From: an uncultured Lachnospiraceae bacterium
GTDB lineage: Bacteria; Bacillota; Clostridia; Lachnospirales; Lachnospiraceae
Reading direction: 5' to 3'
Length of the DNA: 8,274 bases
Assembly (NCBI GenBank): GCA_910577065.1
Contig: CAJTLD010000114.1
Span: 1 to 8,274 of the forward strand
The translations under genes were made by a program, and so were the position numbers. This document shows, in pieces, positions 1-6,025 of the stretch (its first letter is position 1; each line of letters opens with the position of its first letter). The notes beneath the pieces are model-generated. The model saw only the letters and a program-made list of their open reading frames with translations. It did no database searches and was not told the origin of the DNA.

Positions 1-1082
1 AAGATCCTGCGCAGTCTCCCGAAGAGACGAAGCCGGAAGGAAACGGGCAGGATCAGACGCAGGCGCCATCTGATTCCGATTCTTCTGCAAATACTGGAAC
101 TTCTCCGGAAACCGGCGGTTCCGCGGAGACGGGCGGCGACGTAAAGCCGGAAACCAACCCGGAGCCGGAAACCGAGGGCGGCAAGGAAGAAAAACCGGAG
201 GATGTCAACGGCTCCATTACAATGGATGACAAGGATGTGGAGGGCGTCATTACCGTCGATGAAGATAAAAATGACGACAAGGTTGAAATTAAAAAGAATG
301 ACAAACCGTATCTGGCGTTAGGAGAGGATTTATCGGCGGAGCAGCGGGCAACCGTGCTTGCCATTATGGGAATTGACGCGTCGAAGCTTTCGGATTATGA
401 CGTGGTCTATATCAACAATTCCGAGGAACACCAGTATCTTGGCTCGTATATTGACAGCGGCAAGATAGGCTCCAGATCGTTGTCTTCGATTGTGATTGTG
501 CAGAGAGAAAAAGGCAACGGTATTCAGATTTCCACTAACAATATTTCATACTGTACGGTGGGCATGTACAAAAACGCGCTTGCAACCGCAGGAATTCAGG
601 ATGCCGATATTATTGTGGCGGCTCCGTTTGCAATTTCCGGTACGGCGGCGTTAGTCGGCGTATTCAAAGCATATACGCAGATGACCGGAGATGTAATTGA
701 TGAGGAAAATATTGACGCCGCCTTGCATGAACTGGTAGTGACCGGGAATTTAGAGGCTTCCGGAGGAGATTCCGACGAGATTGAAGGCATGATAGCTTAT
801 GTGAAGCAGGCTGTCGTAGAGCATGACCTGTCTGATGAAACGGAAATCCGTGAGGCGATTGCGAAGGGCTGCAAGAAGTTCAATATTACGCTAAACGATG
901 AGGAAATCAATGAAATCGTAAAAGTAATGCAGAAAATCAGCGATTTGGATTTGGATCTGGACAAGATTTTAAATGCGGCGCAGTCTGTATATGACAAGAT
1001 TTCCCATGCCGAAGGCGGATTTTGGGCGAAGATCCGGGAACTTTTTGAGACGTTGCTGGCAAAAATCAAAGAATTGTTTTAA
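1..1082 (+). CDS. DUF1002 domain secreted-type protein, 5' partial
   Basis: The frame is open from the window edge (first full codon at 3) to the TAA at 1080-1082, so the true start lies upstream; the ATG at 222 is internal and has no good ribosome site. The first ~73 codons encode a Pro/Glu/Gly/Ser/Thr-rich low-complexity stretch (positions 3-221) with repeated ETGG and PE-type units, typical of an extracytoplasmic linker. An acidic Asp/Lys segment follows, then the conserved domain from about 300. That domain has a YLALGEDL start, an ADIIVAAPFAISGTAALVG core at about 604-660, an ELVVTGNLE segment and a helical C-terminal half. The protein ends in an amphipathic helix (WAKIRELFETLLAKIKELF). 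DUF1002 proteins usually carry a signal peptide and have no established function; the signal peptide would lie outside the window. The gene ends 12 bases before a strong terminator hairpin. Family assignment is from recognised motifs and fairly secure; function is unknown. Confidence 0.8.
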   Translation, partial: DPAQSPEETKPEGNGQDQTQAPSDSDSSANTGTSPETGGSAETGGDVKPETNPEPETEGGKEEKPEDVNGSITMDDKDVEGVITVDEDKNDDKVEIKKNDKPYLALGEDLSAEQRATVLAIMGIDASKLSDYDVVYINNSEEHQYLGSYIDSGKIGSRSLSSIVIVQREKGNGIQISTNNISYCTVGMYKNALATAGIQDADIIVAAPFAISGTAALVGVFKAYTQMTGDVIDEENIDAALHELVVTGNLEASGGDSDEIEGMIAYVKQAVVEHDLSDETEIREAIAKGCKKFNITLNDEEINEIVKVMQKISDLDLDLDKILNAAQSVYDKISHAEGGFWAKIRELFETLLAKIKELF

Positions 1083-1094
1083 AAAATAAAATAG

Positions 1095-1144
1095 GGGGCT
1101 GCTGCATGATGAAACATACCGTTTCGTGCAGCAGCCCCGTTTTT
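1095..1144. terminator. Bidirectional rho-independent terminator between convergent genes
   Basis: GGGGCTGCTGCA (1095-1106) pairs perfectly with TGCAGCAGCCCC (1127-1138). The stem continues as GAAAC (1111-1115) with GTTTC (1121-1125) after a small asymmetric bulge, leaving a 5-base loop. A T5 run at 1140-1144 follows on the plus strand. On the minus strand the hairpin is followed by the complement of the A-rich stretch 1081-1093, which gives a U-rich tail. It therefore suits both the DUF1002 gene and the convergent membrane-protein gene ending at 1179. Confidence 0.9.
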
Positions 1145-1178
1145 GGCTGTAAAGCATGTAAATGTAGACAAGCTGGAT

Positions 1179-2204
1179 TTACCGCTTTCGCAAAGGGGAC
1201 GTATCGGAAAAAAGTTCATTTGCTTTCTGCCTGTTTGCTTCGGTAAAACCGACCAGAATCTGATGATTTGCTTCCGCCAGATAATCCATAATGCCGTCGA
1301 TATCGGATTTGATATTTTGAGGGCAGTGGATGCGGATGCGGTGATTCGCAAATATATGCAGTGTGTAGGAAATCCGGATTGGCCGCCCAAACAGCTTATG
1401 CAGTGTGGAGTGCTTGTAAATCCAGATGATTTCCCCGATTGGGACAAGCGCGATTCCATATCCGGAAAGTTCAATGAAAAAATGCTCCGTAATAAACATG
1501 TCTTCGGTGGCAAGCTGCGGCAGATTGGCAAGCTCTTCTTCCGCTAAGGCGAGCAGTTCTTTTGGGTTTCCGAAATGCCGAAGCGTCCGGCATGGCGGCG
1601 CAAAATCCGGCCGCAGCAAAATGAGAAGGCAAAGCAGTAAAGAAAGCAGGGCGTATATACTGCCGGATGCTAAAAGCAGCAAAAACAGGGCGCCGATCCA
1701 AAGGTTATAGTCTGGTTCGCTCAAATAGCAGGCGCTTACTTTAGAACGGATGCCGGCTTTCGTCCAGGAAAGATCCTGCGCAAGGTTATTTAGCAGGGTG
1801 TGGAAGCTGTTGTCCGCAGGGAGAATTTTTCCGTATATGGAAACGGCTTTCAGCTCTTTTGCCCCTTCGCCGCAGGTGGAGGGAGAGAGCAGGACGATGT
1901 AGCCTGTCCGGCTGTCCCGGTCTAAGGTATAGTAGAAATAGCCAATGGTACGGTGAAAACGCGTTTTGGTATAGCCGGTAAATTTCAGGTTGGCAAGGTC
2001 GGCGGACAGATAGTTTTTTTGCTGCTGCCGGAGGTTTTTCAGATCGGAAATTTCCGGCAGTTTTGCCGGGAATAAAGCAGAGTTTACCTGCGGGGATACC
2101 CAGAGAATAACGGTAAACAGGAGTAAAAGGGCGGGCGCGGCGATACGCCTGCGGTATAGTTTGCGGATAGCGTTTGTAATGTAGTTTCCATGATATTCCT
2201 GCAT
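1179..2204 (-). CDS. Uncharacterised membrane protein, two hydrophobic segments and a cytoplasmic C-terminal domain
   Basis: This 341-residue protein is not one I can name. From the start at 2204 it has a basic N-terminus (RKLYRRR, residues 14-20) and a first membrane segment at about 21-38. A probably extracytoplasmic region follows at 41-168, then a long hydrophobic stretch at about 169-197. The soluble C-terminal part (199-341) has alternating strand-like segments around FFIEL, IALVPIGEIIWIYKH and YTLHIF, followed by a helix. That pattern resembles PH-like domains of small membrane proteins in gut Clostridia (possibly DUF6709, from memory and unverified). The frame stays open up to an ATG at 2357. 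I chose 2204 because AAGGAG lies just upstream (2220-2215) and a good promoter (2270-2242) lies inside the longer frame. The 8-base C run between ribosome site and ATG is unusual. The gene converges on the DUF1002 gene and is divergent from the hslO-nadE operon. Function unknown. Confidence 0.75.
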   Translation of the reverse strand: MQEYHGNYITNAIRKLYRRRIAAPALLLLFTVILWVSPQVNSALFPAKLPEISDLKNLRQQQKNYLSADLANLKFTGYTKTRFHRTIGYFYYTLDRDSRTGYIVLLSPSTCGEGAKELKAVSIYGKILPADNSFHTLLNNLAQDLSWTKAGIRSKVSACYLSEPDYNLWIGALFLLLLASGSIYALLSLLLCLLILLRPDFAPPCRTLRHFGNPKELLALAEEELANLPQLATEDMFITEHFFIELSGYGIALVPIGEIIWIYKHSTLHKLFGRPIRISYTLHIFANHRIRIHCPQNIKSDIDGIMDYLAEANHQILVGFTEANRQKANELFSDTSPLRKR

Positions 2205-2220
2205 GGGGGGGGTTCTCCTT
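2205..2220 (-). promoter_or_regulatory. Ribosome binding site with C8 spacer deciding the start at 2204
   Basis: Read on the minus strand, AAGGAG (2220-2215) is followed by AA, eight consecutive C residues (2212-2205) and ATG at 2204-2202, so the spacing is 10 bases. This supports the 2204 start over the upstream in-frame ATG at 2357. The homopolymer lies entirely within the spacer. Confidence 0.75.
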
Positions 2221-2241
2221 GTAAAGTGTTCTGATATGGAC

Positions 2242-2270
2242 AGTATACGTGAATGAAGAAGAATAATCAA
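2242..2270 (-). promoter_or_regulatory. Sigma-A-like promoter for the membrane-protein gene
   Basis: On the minus strand, TTGATT (2270-2265) and TATACT (2247-2242) are separated by exactly 17 bases. Transcription would begin near 2235, about 30 bases before the 2204 start codon and just upstream of its ribosome site. Matches are 4 of 6 (-35) and 5 of 6 (-10) to consensus. Confidence 0.6.
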
Positions 2271-2343
2271 GGGCGGTACGGCACGTTTGAGGGAGCTGCC
2301 AAAGGTTTTCGGCGGACAGAATGATATTTTTTTGGTTCCGGCA

Positions 2344-2372
2344 TTGTAGTATTTCACCAGAATGCGTATAAT
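2344..2372 (+). promoter_or_regulatory. Sigma-A-like promoter for the methyltransferase-hslO-nadE-reductase operon
   Basis: TTGTAG (2344-2349) and a perfect TATAAT (2367-2372) are spaced 17 bases apart. The predicted start is near 2379, giving a leader of about 50 bases before the ATG at 2430. The -35 box is weak (3 of 6) but the -10 and spacing are ideal. It diverges from the minus-strand promoter at 2270-2242. Confidence 0.65.
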
Positions 2373-2380
2373 AAGAACGA

Positions 2381-2399
2381 CGCCGCGCTATCCGCGGCG
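2381..2399 (+). repeat. GC-rich inverted repeat at the predicted 5' end of the operon mRNA
   Basis: CGCCGCG (2381-2387) and CGCGGCG (2393-2399) form a perfect 7-bp all-GC stem around a 5-base loop (CTATC). It starts within a couple of bases of the predicted transcription start and 18 bases before the ribosome site AGGAGG (2417-2422). No T run follows, so it is not a terminator. It could be a 5' stem that protects the mRNA, or an operator. Confidence 0.6.
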
Positions 2400-2429
2400 G
2401 AATCCGCATAAAAATCAGGAGGTCTTATT

Positions 2430-3557
2430 ATGGAAGCATACAGCGGATTTGCAGAAGTTTATGATTTGTTTATGGACAATGTCCCCTACGAAGCGTGGGG
2501 CAGATACGTCGTCCGTCAGCTGCGGCGGTACGGCATCCGCGAAGGGATTGTTTTAGACCTTGGCTGCGGCACAGGCAAAATGACCCGTTTTCTGGCAAAA
2601 GAAGGCTATGATATGATCGGCGCCGACTTATCCGGCGAAATGCTCGATATTGCCAGGCGGAAAAAATCCCCGGGAGCCGATATCCTTTACTTAAACCAGG
2701 ATATGAGGGAACTGGAGCTTTACGGTACGGTCCGCGCCGTCATAAGCGTCTGCGATTCGGTCAACTACATAACGGAAGAAAAAGACCTGCTTCGCGTATT
2801 TTCCCTGGTCAACAACTATTTGGATCCCGGCGGCATTTTTCTGTTTGATTTAAACACCCCCTATAAGTACCGGGAACTGTTAGCCGAAAATACGATTTGC
2901 GAAAACCGGGAAGAAAGCAGTTTTATCTGGGAAAATTACTACGACGCCGATACACAGCGCAACGAATACGATTTGACCCTCTTTATCCGGGAAGAGGACG
3001 GCAGATACCAAAAATACGAAGAAACGCACTACCAGCGCGCGTACAGTATAGAAAAAATAAAAGAACTGATCGAAGCGTCCGGCTTAAAATGGATTGCCTG
3101 CAGGGAAGCCTTCTGCGGACAGGCTCCGCAAAAGACCAGCGAGCGGGTAACCATTCTTGCGCAGGAATGCGAAAAAAACAAGGGAGGCAGTACACATGTC
3201 AGATTACATCGTAAGGGCGACGGCAGCCGGAGGACAAATCCGCGCGTTTGCCATCACGTCAAAGGAACTCACAGAAACCGCAAAGCAGCGGCACGGCACA
3301 AGCCCGGTGATTACAGCCGCGCTGGGAAGGCTGTTATCCGGCGCGGCCATGATGGGCGCGATGATGAAGGGAGAAAAAGATCTTCTGACCATACAAATTC
3401 AGGGCAGCGGCCCGGTGAAAGGACTGACGGTTACCGCGGATTCTTCAGGACGCGTAAAGGGCTATCCGGAAGTGCCGGATGTGATTTTGCCGCCGAATGC
3501 ACAGGGCAAGTTCGACGTAGGAGGCGCGCTTGGCCTTGGGGTGTTAAGCGTCATTAA
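2430..3557 (+). CDS. Class I SAM-dependent methyltransferase with aberrant C-terminal run-on
   Basis: The start ATG at 2430 follows AGGAGG (2417-2422) with 7-base spacing. Residues 1-250 form a Rossmann methyltransferase. The SAM-binding motif I LDLGCGTGK is at 42-50, an acidic residue in the ribose-binding position is D66 (GADLS), NQDMREL is at 89-95, ISVCDSVNY at 105-113, and a DPGGIFLFDLN strand follows. It resembles small clostridial/Bacillus methyltransferases (YqeM-like, about 250 residues); the substrate is unknown. The conserved part ends at the SERVTILAQECEK region (position ~3176), but no stop follows. The frame continues to TAA at 3555-3557, giving 375 residues. The last ~120 are Arg/Gly-rich, unlike any domain, and are simply another frame of hslO. 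An A-AAA-AAC heptamer at 3173-3179 would allow a -1 shift, giving 261 residues and a stop at 3212-3214. The domain call is secure; the true C-terminus is not. Confidence 0.85.
   Translation: MEAYSGFAEVYDLFMDNVPYEAWGRYVVRQLRRYGIREGIVLDLGCGTGKMTRFLAKEGYDMIGADLSGEMLDIARRKKSPGADILYLNQDMRELELYGTVRAVISVCDSVNYITEEKDLLRVFSLVNNYLDPGGIFLFDLNTPYKYRELLAENTICENREESSFIWENYYDADTQRNEYDLTLFIREEDGRYQKYEETHYQRAYSIEKIKELIEASGLKWIACREAFCGQAPQKTSERVTILAQECEKNKGGSTHVRLHRKGDGSRRTNPRVCHHVKGTHRNRKAAARHKPGDYSRAGKAVIRRGHDGRDDEGRKRSSDHTNSGQRPGERTDGYRGFFRTRKGLSGSAGCDFAAECTGQVRRRRRAWPWGVKRH
3173..3179 (+). other. Candidate -1 slippery heptamer A-AAA-AAC at the methyltransferase/hslO junction
   Basis: In the methyltransferase frame the codons are GAA AAA AAC (3171-3179), so A-AAA-AAC is correctly phased for tandem -1 slippage. 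It lies in an A7 run (3172-3178). After a -1 shift, reading resumes at CAA and stops at TAA 3212-3214, 11 residues later. An AGGA sits 6 bases upstream (3163-3166) and the hslO ribosome site GGGAGG just downstream (3182-3187). No convincing downstream stimulatory stem was seen. Frameshifting is inference; a natural or sequencing indel is equally possible. Confidence 0.4.
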
Positions 3558-4065
3558 GGATTTGGGTATGAAAGAGCCTTATATCGGGCAGATTGTCCTT
3601 CAGACCGGGGAAATTGCAGACGATCTGACGTATTATTTTGCAACCTCGGAGCAGATCCCCTCTTCGGTCGGGCTCGGCGTTTTAATGAATCCGGATAATA
3701 CCGTGAAAGCGGCCGGCGGCTTTATCATACAGCTGATGCCGTTTACGGATGAGGAAACGGTTGCGGCGCTCGAAAAGCGGATCGCAGGTCTAAAAAGCGT
3801 GACCGCCCTTTTGGAACGGGGCGATACGCCGGAGCAGCTTTTAAAGGAAGTACTTGGGGAAATCCCGTTTGAAGTGACGGATACGCTTGCGGCGGAATTT
3901 TACTGCGGCTGCTCGAAGGAACGGATTTCCAAATCCCTTGCCACCATCGGCAAAAAGGATCTGGACGAGATGATTGCGGACGGGACCGGCATTGAAGTAA
4001 AGTGCCATTTCTGCAATACCGATTATAAATTCAATACCGAGGAGTTAAAGGAGATAAGACATTGA
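3196..4065 (+). CDS. hslO: Hsp33 redox-regulated molecular chaperone
   Basis: The 289-residue protein is full length for Hsp33 (usually ~290). It is a cytoplasmic holdase: under oxidative plus unfolding stress its C-terminal cysteines lose zinc, form disulfides, and the protein binds unfolding clients. The N-terminal domain starts MSDYIVRATA and contains the family stretches TAALGRLLSGAAMMGAMMK, IQGSGPVKGLTV and the GLGVLSVIKDLG segment. All four zinc-switch cysteines are present: C237 and C239 (CGC) and C270 and C273 (CHFC), matching CXC-X30-CXXC. The ATG at 3196 is preceded by GGGAGG (3182-3187) with an 8-base spacer. An upstream in-frame TTG at 3157 lies within the methyltransferase domain and lacks a reason to be used. 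The gene lies second in the operon and its TGA overlaps the nadE start. The overlap with the methyltransferase frame is an oddity of that gene, not of hslO. Confidence 0.96.
   Translation: MSDYIVRATAAGGQIRAFAITSKELTETAKQRHGTSPVITAALGRLLSGAAMMGAMMKGEKDLLTIQIQGSGPVKGLTVTADSSGRVKGYPEVPDVILPPNAQGKFDVGGALGLGVLSVIKDLGMKEPYIGQIVLQTGEIADDLTYYFATSEQIPSSVGLGVLMNPDNTVKAAGGFIIQLMPFTDEETVAALEKRIAGLKSVTALLERGDTPEQLLKEVLGEIPFEVTDTLAAEFYCGCSKERISKSLATIGKKDLDEMIADGTGIEVKCHFCNTDYKFNTEELKEIRH
4049..4064 (+). promoter_or_regulatory. Ribosome site and TTG start of nadE, overlapping the hslO stop
   Basis: AGGAG (4049-4053), extended by AA to the left, lies 8 bases before a TTG at 4062-4064. The TTG shares bases with the hslO TGA (4063-4065), a TTGA overlap. 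No ATG near this position is in frame with good spacing, and the family N-terminus (about DGYLKVAAITP) fits this start. The overlap suggests translational coupling. Confidence 0.8.
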
Positions 4066-5990
4066 ACGACGGATATTTAAAGGTTGCCGCCATTACGCCG
4101 GATACGAAAGTGGCGGATACCGTTTATAACACAGAGCAGATTTGTGAAAAAATCGCAGAATGCGGCAGGGCCGGGGCAAAGGTCATGGTTTTTCCGGAAC
4201 TTTGTATTACAGGCTACAGCTGCGGCGATTTGTTTTTGCAGGATTTGCTGCTGGAAAAAGCAAAAAAGGGACTGCTGAAAATTGCAAAGGCAACGAAAAA
4301 AACGGACGCCATTGTATTTGTCGGGCTTCCGGTCTGTTTCCGGGGCAAGCTTTATAATGCGGCTGCAGCCGTCTGCCGCGGTGAAATTCTAGGGCTGGTT
4401 CCCAAAACCCATCTGCCAAATTACAATGAATTTTATGAACTGCGCCATTTTAGCCGCGGCATGGAAGAAACCGTGGAGGTGGAAATCGGCGGCGAGATTG
4501 TTCCCATGGGAACAAAGCAGCTTTTTGCCTGCGAAACAATGCCGCAGCTTGTGATTGCCGCGGAAATCTGCGAGGATCTCTGGGCGCCCAATCCGCCGAG
4601 TACGGCTCATGCGCTTTCCGGCGCAACATTGATTGTAAATCTTTCCGCAAGCGACGAAGCGACGGGGAAGGACGTTTACCGCAGGGATTTGGTCTGCGGG
4701 CAGTCCGCCAGGCTTTTGTGCGGCTATGTTTACGCAAGCGCCGGAACCGGGGAATCCACGCAGGACGTCGTCTATTCCGCCCATAACCTGATTGCGGAAA
4801 ACGGGAGTTTGCTTGCCGAATCCGCCCGTTTTAAAAACGAAACGGTTTATACGGAGATTGATTTGAAAAAACTGGAAGAGGAGCGCAGGAGAAATACCGC
4901 GTTTGAGCCGTGGGCGGATGCGGACACCTACGAGGAAACGCCCTTTTTACTGAAACGGGAGACGGTGGAGCTGACACGTTTTATCGATCCTGCGCCGTTT
5001 GTGCCGGGCGGGCGGAAAGAGCGGAAACGGCGCTGCGACCAAATCCTTATGATTCAGTCGGCGGGTCTGTATCAGCGTTTCAGGCACACCGGCTGCCGCT
5101 GCGCGGTAATCGGCATTTCCGGCGGGCTGGATTCTACCCTGGCGCTGCTTGTTACGGTGCAGGCGTTTGACGCTTTGGGCCTGCCGCGCGAGGGCATCAA
5201 AGCCGTTACGATGCCGGGCTTTGGGACGACGGACCGGACGTATGCCAATGCGGTGCACCTGATCGAACGCCTTGGCGCATCGTTTCTTGAGATTCCGATC
5301 CGGGATTCGGTGAGCCTGCATTTTAAAGAAATCGGCCATGACAGTTCTTGCCGTGACGTGACCTACGAAAACGCGCAGGCGAGGGAACGCACGCAGATTC
5401 TGATGGATCTGGCCAACAAAGAGGGAGGCATGGTGATTGGGACGGGAGATATGTCGGAGCTCGCGCTCGGATGGGCGACTTATAACGGCGACCATATGTC
5501 CATGTACGGGGTGAACGCTTCCGTGCCGAAGACTTTAGTGCGCCATCTGGTGCATGATTATGCGGACGCCTGCGGGGATGCGGTTTTAAAGGAGATTTTG
5601 CTTGACGTGCTTGATACGCCGGTCAGCCCGGAGCTGCTGCCGCCGGAGGAAGGGCAGATTTCACAGAAAACGGAAGATTTGGTCGGGCCGTATGAACTGC
5701 ATGATTTTTTCCTGTATTATATGCTGCGGTTCGGGTTTGCCCCAAAGAAGGTCTACCGCCTGGCGTGCAGGGCATTTGAAGGCGCGTATGAGGCGGACGT
5801 GATTTTAAAATGGCTGAAAAACTATTACCGCAGGTTTTTCGCCCAGCAGTTTAAGCGTTCCTGCCTGCCGGACGGGCCGAAGGTAGGTTCGGTTGCGCTT
5901 TCGCCGAGAGGGGATCTCAGGATGCCGTCGGACGCGTGCGCGCGGATTTGGATGGATGAATTAGAGCGTATATCCGGCGAAGCAAAGTAA
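4062..5990 (+). CDS. nadE: Glutamine-dependent NAD+ synthetase
   Basis: This 642-residue two-domain enzyme converts nicotinic acid adenine dinucleotide, ATP and glutamine to NAD+, the last step of NAD synthesis, in the cytoplasm. The N-terminal nitrilase-type glutaminase (about 1-270) shows the Glu-Lys-Cys triad: E46 in VFPELCITGY, K115 in LVPKTHLPNY and C170 in AAEICEDLW. All three sit six residues lower than the triad of the Mycobacterium tuberculosis enzyme (E52, K121, C176). The C-terminal synthetase domain has the ATP-pyrophosphatase loop SGGLDST at 353-359 and the conserved GTGDMSELALGW block from about 460. It also has the closing LSPRGDLRMPSD segment. Carrying its own glutaminase means it can use glutamine rather than free ammonia. 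It begins at a TTG coupled to the hslO stop and ends 35 bases before the reductase gene. No frameshift or missing key residue was seen. Confidence 0.96.
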   Translation: MNDGYLKVAAITPDTKVADTVYNTEQICEKIAECGRAGAKVMVFPELCITGYSCGDLFLQDLLLEKAKKGLLKIAKATKKTDAIVFVGLPVCFRGKLYNAAAAVCRGEILGLVPKTHLPNYNEFYELRHFSRGMEETVEVEIGGEIVPMGTKQLFACETMPQLVIAAEICEDLWAPNPPSTAHALSGATLIVNLSASDEATGKDVYRRDLVCGQSARLLCGYVYASAGTGESTQDVVYSAHNLIAENGSLLAESARFKNETVYTEIDLKKLEEERRRNTAFEPWADADTYEETPFLLKRETVELTRFIDPAPFVPGGRKERKRRCDQILMIQSAGLYQRFRHTGCRCAVIGISGGLDSTLALLVTVQAFDALGLPREGIKAVTMPGFGTTDRTYANAVHLIERLGASFLEIPIRDSVSLHFKEIGHDSSCRDVTYENAQARERTQILMDLANKEGGMVIGTGDMSELALGWATYNGDHMSMYGVNASVPKTLVRHLVHDYADACGDAVLKEILLDVLDTPVSPELLPPEEGQISQKTEDLVGPYELHDFFLYYMLRFGFAPKKVYRLACRAFEGAYEADVILKWLKNYYRRFFAQQFKRSCLPDGPKVGSVALSPRGDLRMPSDACARIWMDELERISGEAK

Positions 5991-5992
5991 GC

Positions 5993-6004
5993 CGGCGCGC
6001 GCCG
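5993..6004. repeat. 12-bp perfect GC palindrome upstream of the reductase gene
   Basis: CGGCGCGCGCCG reads the same on both strands. As RNA it can form a 4-bp stem with a GCGC loop, or pair between molecules. It lies just after the nadE stop and 7 bases before the reductase ribosome site GGGGAGG (6012-6018). It could be a mild attenuating or mRNA-processing element, or chance in GC-rich DNA. Confidence 0.35.
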
Positions 6005-6025
6005 AAGGAAAGGGGAGGAAAAACG

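Noticed and set aside
1143..1547. 134-codon plus-strand frame opposite the membrane-protein gene
   Set aside because: It starts within the terminator T run, lacks a ribosome site, and is antisense to a gene with clear membrane segments and its own promoter.
2205..2357. N-terminal extension of the membrane protein from an ATG at 2357 (51 more residues)
   Set aside because: The extension has no ribosome site and no domain-like sequence, and it contains a good promoter for the gene. The 2204 ATG has AAGGAG upstream.
1786..2409. 207-codon minus-strand open frame overlapping the membrane-protein gene
   Set aside because: It is another frame of the same strand region, rich in Arg and Pro, spans the divergent promoters, and shows no domain.
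3157..3195. Earlier TTG start for hslO
   Set aside because: It lies in the conserved part of the methyltransferase, lacks a suitable ribosome site, and the Hsp33 family begins at the MSDYIVRATA segment with a strong site before 3196.
4389..5495. Long minus-strand open frames opposite nadE (4389-4784, 4947-5495)
   Set aside because: They lie antisense to a fully conserved enzyme gene. They are Arg/His-rich products of GC-biased codons with no ribosome sites or recognisable domains.
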